The notes beneath the pieces are model-generated. The model searched no databases. It was given only the letters and a program-made list of their open reading frames with translations, and was not told the DNA's origin. DNA of 64,000 bases. It comes from Clostridia bacterium (lineage in GTDB: Bacteria; Bacillota; Clostridia; Monoglobales; Monoglobaceae). Where the stretch lies: assembly GCA_017622215.1 (NCBI GenBank), contig JAGARO010000002.1:1-64000 (forward strand), read 5' to 3'. Each line of letters opens with the position of its first letter. The first letter of the stretch is position 1. The position numbers and the translations under genes are program-made. Below are positions 56,249-64,000 of this stretch, in pieces.

Positions 56249-57597
56249 TGAAGAAACTATTTCAGAACAAGTCTGTAAGGAGCATTATAATTGCTCTTTT
56301 ATCCCTTGGCATTTTAGGTATTATTTATGCTGTTGTTATAAATCTTGATACTAACACAGACACAGCTAAAAAAAATCCAGTAGATAATTCAATTATAATT
56401 ACAGACCACGCAACAAGCGATATTGTTAAAATTGAAAATACAGCTTCAGACTTCTTTATTTCAAAAACTGATGAGGGTTTCAGCTTAAACGGAACAGCAG
56501 ATGAAAATGTTTCTCCTGTTGCAGTTTACAGCTATGTTTCCTCTCTTTCCAGACTTTACGCTGTAAGGGAAATTAAAAAGTTTGACGATATAAAAGAGTT
56601 CGGGCTTGATAATTCAGACAAAAAAATAATTATCACCTTAAAAGACAATAAAAAAATCACCTGTATTTTAGGTGATATGACTCCTGCAAAGGGCGAATAT
56701 TATTTTATGATTGAGGGCGAAGATAAAATTTACACTGTGGAAGAAACCACAGCCACATTATTCTCAAAAACCACTAACGAGTTTATGGATAAATTTATTG
56801 CAACTCTTGACCCTACGAAGATTACATCAATGGAAATCAAAAAGAATGGTAAAACTGTTCTTTCATTTACAACAAATGAAGCATCTAACAGCTTTGAGGA
56901 TACCCTGTCAGGCTTTAAGATGACCTACCCTTACGACTCCATACTTTATTCAAGCGCTTTTGACACCTTCCTGCCATCCTTTGCAGTTTCGGTACAGGCA
57001 ATTGAATATATTGAAAAAAATGTCTCTGACACAGAAAAATACGGTTTTGGAAGTGGTTACGAACTTACAATCACTCAGGGGGATGAAAAAATCAGGTTGC
57101 TTTACGGCGATAAGGTTGAAAACGCTGTTTACACTATGATCGAGGGAAAGAATGACGTATTTACCACAGACCTTACTTTATACAACCTTATTTCAACTGT
57201 AAAGCCTTTTGACCTTATTTCAAAATATGTTTCCCTTTATAATATCGAAAACATTTCCCTTGTGGAAATTCAGGGTCAGGGCAAAAGCCACAAGCTTCAG
57301 ATTGACAGAAAAAAGGACAAGTATTCAATCAACGGAAAGAGCGTTGTCTGGGACACATTAAGACCGATTTATCAGGTTATAATCGGTGTTACTGCAGTCA
57401 GCGAGGCTGTGCCTGAAAAAATGGGAGAAACTGTCCTTACAGTTACCTTTACAGGTAAAGAGGGCAAAAAAGAAACGGTCACCTATAAAGAATATGATGA
57501 CCGCAATTATTCAGTTATAAAATCTTCCAATGCAATTCCGTTTACTGTACTTCGCAAGAATGTTGATGCTATTCTTTCAGAGCTTTCGAAGTATTAG
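56248..57597 (+). CDS. DUF4340-domain membrane-anchored protein
   Basis: A 449-residue protein with one N-terminal membrane helix (about 12-33) and a long extracellular region of repeated beta-rich DUF4340 units, each with a GD-containing turn (ILGDMTPAKGEYYFM and LLYGDKVENAVYTMIEG). Function unknown; DUF4340 genes often follow GldG-like genes. The ATG at 56248 has AGAAGGAGAT before it. Its last 29 bases overlap the convergent MFS gene, with no terminator. Confidence 0.85.
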   Translation: MKKLFQNKSVRSIIIALLSLGILGIIYAVVINLDTNTDTAKKNPVDNSIIITDHATSDIVKIENTASDFFISKTDEGFSLNGTADENVSPVAVYSYVSSLSRLYAVREIKKFDDIKEFGLDNSDKKIIITLKDNKKITCILGDMTPAKGEYYFMIEGEDKIYTVEETTATLFSKTTNEFMDKFIATLDPTKITSMEIKKNGKTVLSFTTNEASNSFEDTLSGFKMTYPYDSILYSSAFDTFLPSFAVSVQAIEYIEKNVSDTEKYGFGSGYELTITQGDEKIRLLYGDKVENAVYTMIEGKNDVFTTDLTLYNLISTVKPFDLISKYVSLYNIENISLVEIQGQGKSHKLQIDRKKDKYSINGKSVVWDTLRPIYQVIIGVTAVSEAVPEKMGETVLTVTFTGKEGKKETVTYKEYDDRNYSVIKSSNAIPFTVLRKNVDAILSELSKY

Positions 57598-58810
57598 TTT
57601 TCTTTAAGAGAAATACACCAATAAGCATCAGAATTGGATAAATAACAGCTGTTATAATTCCAAGCTTCAAACCGATACTGTCGGCTGACATACCATATAA
57701 AGCGCCAAGTTCACAGAGCTTGGTGCTTTTTTGTGCCATATCAGAAACCACACCTGCAAGGTATGGACCTGATGAACAGCCAAGGTCTCCGAAGAGGGCA
57801 AGAATACTGAAAAGTGCAGTTCCTGCCTTTGGGAAGGTTTCAGCGCCCAAAGAATATGTCCCCGGCCACATAAGGCTAACAGAAAGACCTGTTAAAGCAC
57901 AGCCTAAAAGTGAAATAAAAGGATTTAAGGAAACCGCCGCAACTATGTAACAAACTACGCAGAGAACACTTGTGAAAACAAAACCTGTTTTTATGTTGAT
58001 TTTATCGCCTTTAACGCCGTAAATAACTCTGCCAAGTCCCATAAAGAATGCAAATAAACAAGGTCCTAAAAGGTCGCCCATTACCTTTGAAACTCCAAGT
58101 CCCTTTTCAGCAAACAGCGACGCCCACTGGGACATTGTAAGCTCGGCTGCACCTGCACCAAGCATCATTATACAAAGGATTGCAAAGTTTTTGGATAAAA
58201 ACACCTTTCTGTATGGAGTTTTCTCCTCCTCTGATATCATTTCAGGCAGGGGAACGCGCATAAATGCAAACATATTTACAAATGGAATTATAGCCCACAT
58301 AACAGGGAGTATCTTCCATGTTCCCATTCCGAAAACCTTAAGAAACAGCGTACTTACAAGAACAACTAAAAGCTGTCCCCAGCAATAGAATGAATGAAGA
58401 AGACTCATGGAGGACGCCTTATCATCAGATGGAAGAGCCTCCACAACTGGACTTATAAGCACCTCAATAAGACCGCTTCCCATTGCATAAATAACTATAG
58501 CTATAACCATTCCTGCAAAATGATTTTCAAATAAAAATGGTAAAATTCCAAGTCCCGCAAGTCCAATCCAGGCAAAAAGATGAGCCAGAACTGCACTTAG
58601 CCTGTAACCCATTTTTTCGATTGTGAATGCAGAAATTATATCTGTTGCAATCTGTGCGCCAAAATTTATTAAAACAAGAGAGCCAAGCTGTGAAAAGCTG
58701 AAGCCAAAATCTTTCTGGAAAATTATAAAAAGTATCGGCGCAAGATTATTTATAATTGCCTGTGTTATATACCCTGTGTAACAGGATATTTTTGTTCCTC
58801 TGTAACTCAT
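57569..58810 (-). CDS. MFS transporter
   Basis: A 413-residue major facilitator with about 12 hydrophobic segments and a central GLGRVIYGVKGDKINIKT loop (a motif A-like repeat). Substrate unknown; FucP-like sugar importers and drug exporters both have this look. It lies three bases after rseP and shares its operon. The 3' end overlaps the convergent DUF4340 gene. Confidence 0.85.
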   Translation of the reverse strand: MSYRGTKISCYTGYITQAIINNLAPILFIIFQKDFGFSFSQLGSLVLINFGAQIATDIISAFTIEKMGYRLSAVLAHLFAWIGLAGLGILPFLFENHFAGMVIAIVIYAMGSGLIEVLISPVVEALPSDDKASSMSLLHSFYCWGQLLVVLVSTLFLKVFGMGTWKILPVMWAIIPFVNMFAFMRVPLPEMISEEEKTPYRKVFLSKNFAILCIMMLGAGAAELTMSQWASLFAEKGLGVSKVMGDLLGPCLFAFFMGLGRVIYGVKGDKINIKTGFVFTSVLCVVCYIVAAVSLNPFISLLGCALTGLSVSLMWPGTYSLGAETFPKAGTALFSILALFGDLGCSSGPYLAGVVSDMAQKSTKLCELGALYGMSADSIGLKLGIITAVIYPILMLIGVFLLKKTNTSKALKE

Positions 58811-58813
58811 AAA

Positions 58814-59833
58814 CTACCTCGAAAAAATTCTTACTATATCATTCCATGTTGTAAAAATCATCAATCCTATAAGCAGGAAAAATCCTATCATATGAACATA
58901 TCCCTCTTTTTCAGGGTCAATCTTCTTTCTTCGTATTGCCTCAACAAGAACAAATAAAATTCTGCCTCCGTCTAGAGCAGGAATTGGCAAAAGATTCATA
59001 AGACCGATATTTACGGAAATGAATGCACCAAGGAAAATAAGGCTTAAAAGGCCACCGCTTTGGGCTGTGTCATTCATAACCGAAACTACGCCCACAGGGC
59101 CCGAAAGGTCAGTAAATCTCGCCTCGCCACCAATTAACATCTTAAGTGATAAAAATACCATTTTCCCCATCCAAACAGTCTGGAAAAAGCTCTCATGGAT
59201 AACTGTAAAAACACCAGGCTTTTTCACTTCAGCCATAAAGCCGATTGTTTTAACGCCCTCTGTTTCATAAGCCTTAACGGAAACTGTATTTTCTTCCCCG
59301 TTTCTTAAATATGTTATATCCAAGGTATCGTCTGTATCAAGGGACACGAGATATGAAATATCTTTCTTTATATTAACGCGTCTGTCGTTAATCCCTACAA
59401 TCTTATCTCCGCTCTGAAGATAATTTCCGCAGTCTGCTCCCTCTATGCAATAGCCTACAGTTGAAGATGGGATACCTGTGTTAAAAGTGGAAACTGCAAC
59501 AATTATAAGAGTTATAACAAATCCTAAAAAAAGGTTCATTCCTGCACCTGCAAAGAGAATTACAAATCTTGCATACCAGGGTTTACTGTTTATGGAGGTT
59601 TCAGAGTCATCCTCCTCGTCCTCTCCCTCCACAGCACAAAATCCCCCCATAGGAATTAAACGGACTGAGTATTTGGTTTCATTTTTTGTCCTTGAAAAAA
59701 TTTCAGGACCCATTCCAATTGCAAATTCCTTTACCCCTACACCAAAGGCACGGGCAGCAAGAAAATGCCCCAGCTCGTGAACAAATATTATAAGTGAAAA
59801 AATCAATATTGCAAATACAATAGTGATAATCAT
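58814..59833 (-). CDS. rseP: RIP metalloprotease RseP (site-2 protease)
   Basis: A 339-residue intramembrane zinc protease with HELGHFLAAR at the N-terminus, one PDZ domain (about 120-200) and the C-terminal LDGGRILF ligand motif. It cleaves membrane anti-sigma factors and signal-peptide remnants. Its ATG overlaps the dxr stop (ATGA), the standard dxr-rseP pair. Confidence 0.94.
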   Translation of the reverse strand: MIITIVFAILIFSLIIFVHELGHFLAARAFGVGVKEFAIGMGPEIFSRTKNETKYSVRLIPMGGFCAVEGEDEEDDSETSINSKPWYARFVILFAGAGMNLFLGFVITLIIVAVSTFNTGIPSSTVGYCIEGADCGNYLQSGDKIVGINDRRVNIKKDISYLVSLDTDDTLDITYLRNGEENTVSVKAYETEGVKTIGFMAEVKKPGVFTVIHESFFQTVWMGKMVFLSLKMLIGGEARFTDLSGPVGVVSVMNDTAQSGGLLSLIFLGAFISVNIGLMNLLPIPALDGGRILFVLVEAIRRKKIDPEKEGYVHMIGFFLLIGLMIFTTWNDIVRIFSR

Positions 59834-60972
59834 ATTTTATTTTCCTCTCTGACCATCCTGTCGGTTTCAAATATATCATCTAGTGTTGGATTTTCAATAT
59901 TTCTGTATTTAGCCATAGTTTTTTCAACAAAATCTCCGATTTCATTAAAGGAAATCTTATCCCTCAAAAACGCCTCAACTGCAATTTCGTTGGCAGAATT
60001 CAAAATTGTAGGCATAATTCCGCCCATTTTACCTGCTTTCTTTGCAAGGGCAAGACACTTAAAGGTTTCTTCATCTGCCTCAAAGAAAGTGAGCTTTCCC
60101 AAATCCTTGAAAGATAGTGCCTTATCAGGAGACGGCATTCTTTCAGGATATGTAAAGGCATACTGAATAGGATGCTTCATTGACGGATATGAAAGCTGTG
60201 CAATAACGCTCTTATCCTCATATTCAACCATAGAGTGAATAATACTTTCCCTCTGTACTACAACTTCAATATTATCAATATCAACGCCAAAAAGCCACTT
60301 TGCCTCAATAATTTCAAGGCCTTTATTCATCATTGTAGCACTGTCAATTGTAATCTTTGCGCCCATTGACCAGTTTGGATGCTTTAAAGCATCTTCCTTT
60401 TTAACATTTTTAAGTTCATCTATGGTTTTCCCAAAGAATGGACCGCCTGAAGCAGTTAAAAGTATTCTTCTTATTTTATTATGGGAATTACCCTGAAGAC
60501 TCTGGAAAATCGCAGAGTGTTCGCTATCAACCGGCAAAAGAGATACACCGTATTCCTTAACCTTATCCATAAAGATATTGCCCGCTGTAACTAAAGTTTC
60601 TTTATTTGCAAGGGCAATATTTTTCCCTGACTCAATAGCTTTTACAGTTGGCTTAAGCCCTGCAAAGCCTACGATTGAGGCAAGGACTGTGTCAACGCTG
60701 TCTAAAGTTGCAACCTCAATTAAACCCTCTTCTCCGCTTACAACTTTTATATCAGTATCGGAAAGTCTTTCTTTTAAGGTTTTTGCACCGCAAATATCTG
60801 CAACCGCAACAAGTTCAGGCTTATACTCCCTTGCCTGTTTTTCAAGAAGGTCAATATTGGAATTTCCCGATATCGCCTTGACATTTATATCCTTTATTCC
60901 TTTTAAGTCATTTACAACCTCAAGGGCCTGTGTGCCGATTGAGCCTGTAGAACCAAGAATTGATATATTCAT
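59830..60972 (-). CDS. dxr: 1-deoxy-D-xylulose 5-phosphate reductoisomerase
   Basis: A 380-residue MEP-pathway enzyme with the NADPH site GSTGSIGTQ, VDSEHSAIFQSL, ASGGPFF and MNKGLE. It makes MEP for isoprenoids, including the undecaprenyl carrier used by UppS upstream. AAGGACGG precedes the ATG and its As overlap the T-run of a terminator. Confidence 0.95.
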   Translation of the reverse strand: MNISILGSTGSIGTQALEVVNDLKGIKDINVKAISGNSNIDLLEKQAREYKPELVAVADICGAKTLKERLSDTDIKVVSGEEGLIEVATLDSVDTVLASIVGFAGLKPTVKAIESGKNIALANKETLVTAGNIFMDKVKEYGVSLLPVDSEHSAIFQSLQGNSHNKIRRILLTASGGPFFGKTIDELKNVKKEDALKHPNWSMGAKITIDSATMMNKGLEIIEAKWLFGVDIDNIEVVVQRESIIHSMVEYEDKSVIAQLSYPSMKHPIQYAFTYPERMPSPDKALSFKDLGKLTFFEADEETFKCLALAKKAGKMGGIMPTILNSANEIAVEAFLRDKISFNEIGDFVEKTMAKYRNIENPTLDDIFETDRMVREENKI

Positions 60973-60988
60973 AGTAATCCGTCCTTAA

Positions 60989-61013
60989 AAAAGCAACCCT
61001 TAAGGTTGCTTTT
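60989..61013 (-). terminator. intrinsic terminator between cdsA and dxr
   Basis: AAAAGCAACC (60989-60998) pairs with 61004-61013; on the minus strand six T follow and run into the dxr ribosome site. Confidence 0.85.
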
Positions 61014-61031
61014 TATTATTATAGTAAATTT

Positions 61032-61835
61032 TTATTTTATTATTCCAATGAGAATTATAAAGTAGTATACAACAGGTGCAACCATAATTAAGCTGTCGCA
61101 TCTGTCAAGTATTCCACCATGACCAGGAATTAAATTGCCGTAATCTTTTATACCGAAATGACGCTTGATAATTGATGCAGATAAATCGCCAATCATTGAT
61201 ACAACCGATGCAACCATACCAAGTATGAAAATATTAACGTAGTTTACATCAAGACTAAAGCATTTTTCAAGAATTATTCCGTAAACTATAAAAGAAAGTC
61301 CGCAACCAGCAATTCCGCCAATTGCACCCTCAACAGTTTTCTTCGGGCTGATTTCAGGGCAAAGCTTATGCCTTCCTAAAAATACACCTGTAAAATATGC
61401 AAAAGTGTCTGTCATAAATGCACCTAAAACTACAAGCCAGATATAAAGTCCGCCAAGATAATACATCTTGATTTTTACTGCATACAAAAACAGTCCTGCA
61501 ACGTATAAAACGCCAAAAAGCGCCAGCGCTGCGTGAGTAATATTTATCTTTTTATGTCCTGTAAGAACAAGCAAAAACAAAATTATTACAAAAAGGGGAA
61601 GCTCTGCACCATAAAGTGTGAGCCAGAAATAGTCCCTTACAAACATATAAATTGTTGCAATAATTCCTGTAGCAACAAGGAGCTTTGACTGTGCAACGCC
61701 TGTGCATTTATAAAATTCCAAAAGACCGATTATGCTTATAATTGCAACTGCAACTGTGAAAATTTCAGGATTTGCAAGCAATATAAAAATCAGCACAGGC
61801 AAGGCAACAAGCCCTGCGATAATTCTCGTTTTCAT
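61032..61835 (-). CDS. cdsA: Phosphatidate cytidylyltransferase
   Basis: A 267-residue protein with about eight membrane helices and the family signature near the C-terminus (SIIKRHFGIKDYGNLIPGHG followed by GILDRCDS). It makes CDP-diacylglycerol for all phospholipids. It starts three bases after uppS. Confidence 0.95.
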   Translation of the reverse strand: MKTRIIAGLVALPVLIFILLANPEIFTVAVAIISIIGLLEFYKCTGVAQSKLLVATGIIATIYMFVRDYFWLTLYGAELPLFVIILFLLVLTGHKKINITHAALALFGVLYVAGLFLYAVKIKMYYLGGLYIWLVVLGAFMTDTFAYFTGVFLGRHKLCPEISPKKTVEGAIGGIAGCGLSFIVYGIILEKCFSLDVNYVNIFILGMVASVVSMIGDLSASIIKRHFGIKDYGNLIPGHGGILDRCDSLIMVAPVVYYFIILIGIIK

Positions 61836-61838
61836 AGT

Positions 61839-62579
61839 TTATACCTTTCCGAAACGTCTGTTTCTCTTCTGGTAATCTATAATTGCCCTCTCCATATCCT
61901 TTTCGGAAAAATCAGGCCAGTTTATCTCGCTGTACCAGAATTCAGCGTAAGCCGCCTGCCACAAAAGGAAATTGGAAAGTCTTTCCTCTCCGCTTGGCCT
62001 TATAATCAGGTCAACCTCAGGCACATCCGCCGTGTACATATACTTACCGAGATAGTTTTCGTCAATATCCTCAGGGTTTATTTTGCCATTTTTAACATCC
62101 TCAGATGCCATCCTTGCAGCATTGGCAATTTCAGCCCTGCCACCATAGTTAAGAGCCATATTAAGCACAATACCGTCCCTGTCCTTTGTATAGTCCTCAG
62201 CATGAGCCATAGCCTCTTTCATTTTGTCAGAAAAAGGAGTTCTGTCGCCAATTATACAAAGACGGATATTTTCGTTCTTGAACTTCTCTTCCACCTGCAA
62301 AAGATAGCTATAAAGAAGCTCCATTAAGTTATCAACTTCTTCTTTCGGACGGTTCCAGTTTTCAGTAGAGAAAGCATAAGCTGTTAAGGCTTTAACGCCA
62401 AGCTTTCCGCAGTATCTTGAAATTTTTTCAAGAGTTTCTGCCCCGGCTTTATGACCTGCTTTTCTTGGAAGATGACGAGCCTCAGCCCATCTGCCGTTTC
62501 CGTCCATAATTACTCCGATATGCTTCGGAATATTATTCATATCAAGTTTTTCTTCAATATCTTTCTTTATGAAAGCCAT
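61839..62579 (-). CDS. uppS: Isoprenyl transferase (undecaprenyl diphosphate synthase)
   Basis: A 246-residue cis-prenyltransferase with IMDGNGRWAEAR, AFSTENWNRP, and RPSGEERLSNFLLWQAAY near the C-terminus. It makes the lipid carrier for wall synthesis. AGAGG precedes the ATG at 62579, immediately after frr. Confidence 0.95.
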   Translation of the reverse strand: MAFIKKDIEEKLDMNNIPKHIGVIMDGNGRWAEARHLPRKAGHKAGAETLEKISRYCGKLGVKALTAYAFSTENWNRPKEEVDNLMELLYSYLLQVEEKFKNENIRLCIIGDRTPFSDKMKEAMAHAEDYTKDRDGIVLNMALNYGGRAEIANAARMASEDVKNGKINPEDIDENYLGKYMYTADVPEVDLIIRPSGEERLSNFLLWQAAYAEFWYSEINWPDFSEKDMERAIIDYQKRNRRFGKV

Positions 62580-62580
62580 A

Positions 62581-63123
62581 TTAAACCTCTAAAATTTCCT
62601 TTTCCTTCTTTGCAACAATTTCGTCAACTTCAGCTACAAACTTATCTGTAAGCTTCTGTACCTTTGTTTCAAGATTCTTAAGGTCATCTTCTGTAATTTC
62701 TCCGTCCTTCTTCTGCTTCTTAAAGCCTTCAAGAGAATCACGGCGGATACCTCTTATAGCAACCTTAGCATCTTCTCCTCTTTTCTGGATACCCTTAACA
62801 AGTTCCTTTCTTCTTTCCTCTGAAAGTGGTGGGAAGTTAAGTCTGATGCACTTGCCGTCGTTATTTGGGTTGATTCCTAAATCAGCCTTATTGATTGCCT
62901 TTTCAATTTCACCAAGGAGTGATGCATCCCATGGCTGAATAAGGATTGTTCTTGGTTCAGGAACAGAGATATTACCTACCATCTGAATCTGTGATGGTGA
63001 ACCGTAGTATTCAACTGTAACCTTATCTAAAATAGCAGGGTTAGCTCTACCTGCACGGATTGCAGCTAAATCGTTTGATAAAGCTGTTATTGATTTTTCC
63101 ATTCTTAATTCTGTTTCTTTCAT
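62581..63123 (-). CDS. frr: Ribosome recycling factor
   Basis: A 180-residue two-domain factor with RAGRANPAILDKVTVEYYGS, PWDASLLGEIEKAI and SEERRKELVK. With EF-G it splits post-termination ribosomes. It follows pyrH by 20 bases as in most Firmicutes. Confidence 0.97.
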   Translation of the reverse strand: MKETELRMEKSITALSNDLAAIRAGRANPAILDKVTVEYYGSPSQIQMVGNISVPEPRTILIQPWDASLLGEIEKAINKADLGINPNNDGKCIRLNFPPLSEERRKELVKGIQKRGEDAKVAIRGIRRDSLEGFKKQKKDGEITEDDLKNLETKVQKLTDKFVAEVDEIVAKKEKEILEV

Positions 63124-63143
63124 TTCTATATCTCTCCTTTTAA

Positions 63144-63851
63144 TTAGTCAACTAAAGTTCCGATTGTTTCGCCTTTTAAGGCCCTCTTGATATTTTCAGG
63201 GTCATCAAGTCCAAATACAATAATCGGGATATTATTATCCATGCAAAGAGCTGTTGCAGTAGAATCCATAACCTTAAGGTTCTGTGCAAGTACCTCTGAA
63301 TATTTAATATGGTCATATTTCTTCGCATTTGGATTTACATTAGGGTCGCTGTCGTAAACTGCGTCAACCTTTTTAGCTAAAAGTATGCAGTCTGCATCAA
63401 TTTCAGCCGCCCTGAGCGCTGCACCTGTGTCTGTGGAGAAGAATGGATTTCCTGTACCACAGCCGAAAATTACAACTCTGCCCTTTTCGAGATGACGGGC
63501 AGCTCTGTTTCTTATGTAAGGTTCTGCAATCTGTCTCATTTCAATTGCAGTCTGAACTCTTGCGTTTAATCCCTGCTGTTCAAGGGAGTCAAGAAGTGCA
63601 AGGGAGTTTATAACTGTTGCAAGCATACCCATATGGTCTGCTCTTGTTCTGTCCATATTTCCTCCGCTTCTGCCTCTCCAGAAGTTTCCGCCACCAACTA
63701 CGATAGCAACCTCTGCGCCCATATCAACAACATCCTTGATTTTTTCAGCAATTCTGTCAATTATGTCTGTGTCAAGACCAAAGCCCTTTTCACCGGCTAA
63801 AGCCTCACCGCTGATTTTAAGCAATACTCTTTTGTACTTTAAGCTTTCCAT
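63144..63851 (-). CDS. pyrH: UMP kinase
   Basis: A 235-residue amino-acid-kinase-fold enzyme with [21 protein letters not shown], and [27 protein letters not shown]. It phosphorylates UMP to UDP. The ATG at 63851 is preferred over the one at 63857: the AAGGAG site is nine bases from it and only three from the other, and the N-terminus then aligns with Bacillus PyrH. The usual upstream tsf is replaced by an unidentified gene. Confidence 0.95.
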   Translation of the reverse strand: MESLKYKRVLLKISGEALAGEKGFGLDTDIIDRIAEKIKDVVDMGAEVAIVVGGGNFWRGRSGGNMDRTRADHMGMLATVINSLALLDSLEQQGLNARVQTAIEMRQIAEPYIRNRAARHLEKGRVVIFGCGTGNPFFSTDTGAALRAAEIDADCILLAKKVDAVYDSDPNVNPNAKKYDHIKYSEVLAQNLKVMDSTATALCMDNNIPIIVFGLDDPENIKRALKGETIGTLVD

Positions 63852-63889
63852 TTCCATTTTCTCCTTTTCAGCGTTTGTATATTTCTCCG

Positions 63890-64000
63890 CTAATTTGCAG
63901 AGTTATAGTCTGAATTTGTTTCTGCATCATCCACTGCCTCAATCACAACATCGTCTCTACTGAATCTGTCGCTGTTTTTAGCAACAAGTGTGAGGTAGAA
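63890..64000 (-). CDS. C-terminus of an unidentified protein, cut by window edge
   Basis: Thirty-six codons end in TAG at 63890. The visible part, with [17 protein letters not shown] and an acidic, Asn-rich tail, is not enough to assign a family. It is not the end of EF-Ts, which usually precedes pyrH. It lies 38 bases upstream of pyrH with no terminator between them, so the two may share a transcript. Confidence 0.5.
   Translation of the reverse strand, partial: FYLTLVAKNSDRFSRDDVVIEAVDDAETNSDYNSAN

Overview
The window looks like a chromosomal segment of an anaerobic, endospore-forming, low-GC Firmicute of the class Clostridia. The main clues are a spoVM gene in its usual place after the stp-prkC-rsgA-rpe-thiN cluster, the hprK-murB-rapZ-whiA cluster, a bacterial V-type ATPase operon, S-layer-homology (SLH) proteins, TTGACA/TATAAT promoters with 17-bp spacers, strong AGGAGG ribosome binding sites, and many intrinsic terminators. 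It is mostly core genome: I see no insertion sequence, prophage or CRISPR array.

Layout. 1-1,050: the 3' end of an HD-domain gene, an intact tRNA-Leu(CAG) and a second tRNA-Leu(CAG) that has lost its 3' end. 1,057-6,624: a small PspC protein, then a Zur-like regulator with a palindromic operator, znuA-znuC-znuB zinc uptake and copA-copZ copper export. 6,617-8,359: rqcH (ribosome rescue) on the minus strand. 8,494-21,969: a long plus-strand housekeeping run, yicC-remA-rpoZ-priA-def-fmt-yugP-like-rsmB-rlmN-stp-prkC-rsgA-rpe-thiN, then a large structured element, a small membrane protein and spoVM. rpmB converges on it. 22,386-30,184: hprK, a PHP phosphoesterase, murB, rapZ, whiA and dnaE. 30,208-34,667 (minus): a small repressor, a small unknown protein, mtaD-xthA-trx and citrate synthase. 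34,825-38,521: potA-potB-potCD polyamine uptake. 38,568-44,346: a GHL10/SLH surface protein, an NhaC-type antiporter, a CBM9-like/SGNH protein and another SLH protein. 44,430-53,000 (minus): the nine-gene V-ATPase operon H-I-K-E-C-F-A-B-D. 53,177-57,597: a Gld-like ABC exporter with a DUF4340 protein. 57,569-63,851 (minus): pyrH-frr-uppS-cdsA-dxr-rseP-MFS. The last 111 bases hold the C-terminus of an unidentified protein.

How the genes work together. The zur operon couples zinc acquisition to copper efflux under one operator. The long housekeeping operon joins translation initiation (def, fmt), rRNA modification (rsmB, rlmN), ribosome assembly (rsgA) and muropeptide-type signalling (stp, prkC). 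The pyrH-to-rseP block supplies nucleotides, ribosome recycling, undecaprenyl phosphate, phospholipid precursors and isoprenoids. The V-ATPase K subunit carries the full sodium-site signature known from Enterococcus hirae, and an NhaC-type antiporter lies nearby, which suggests sodium-based energetics.

The least explained item is the structured segment at 21,416-21,685 between thiN and spoVM: a closing stem of about 27 bp that starts inside the last thiN codons, encloses two further well-formed arms, and ends in a U-tract. Other points of interest are the broken tRNA-Leu, the absence of gmk, coaBC and yvcK from clusters that usually hold them, the PotC-PotD fusion, and several gene junctions where a terminator abuts the next gene's ribosome binding site.
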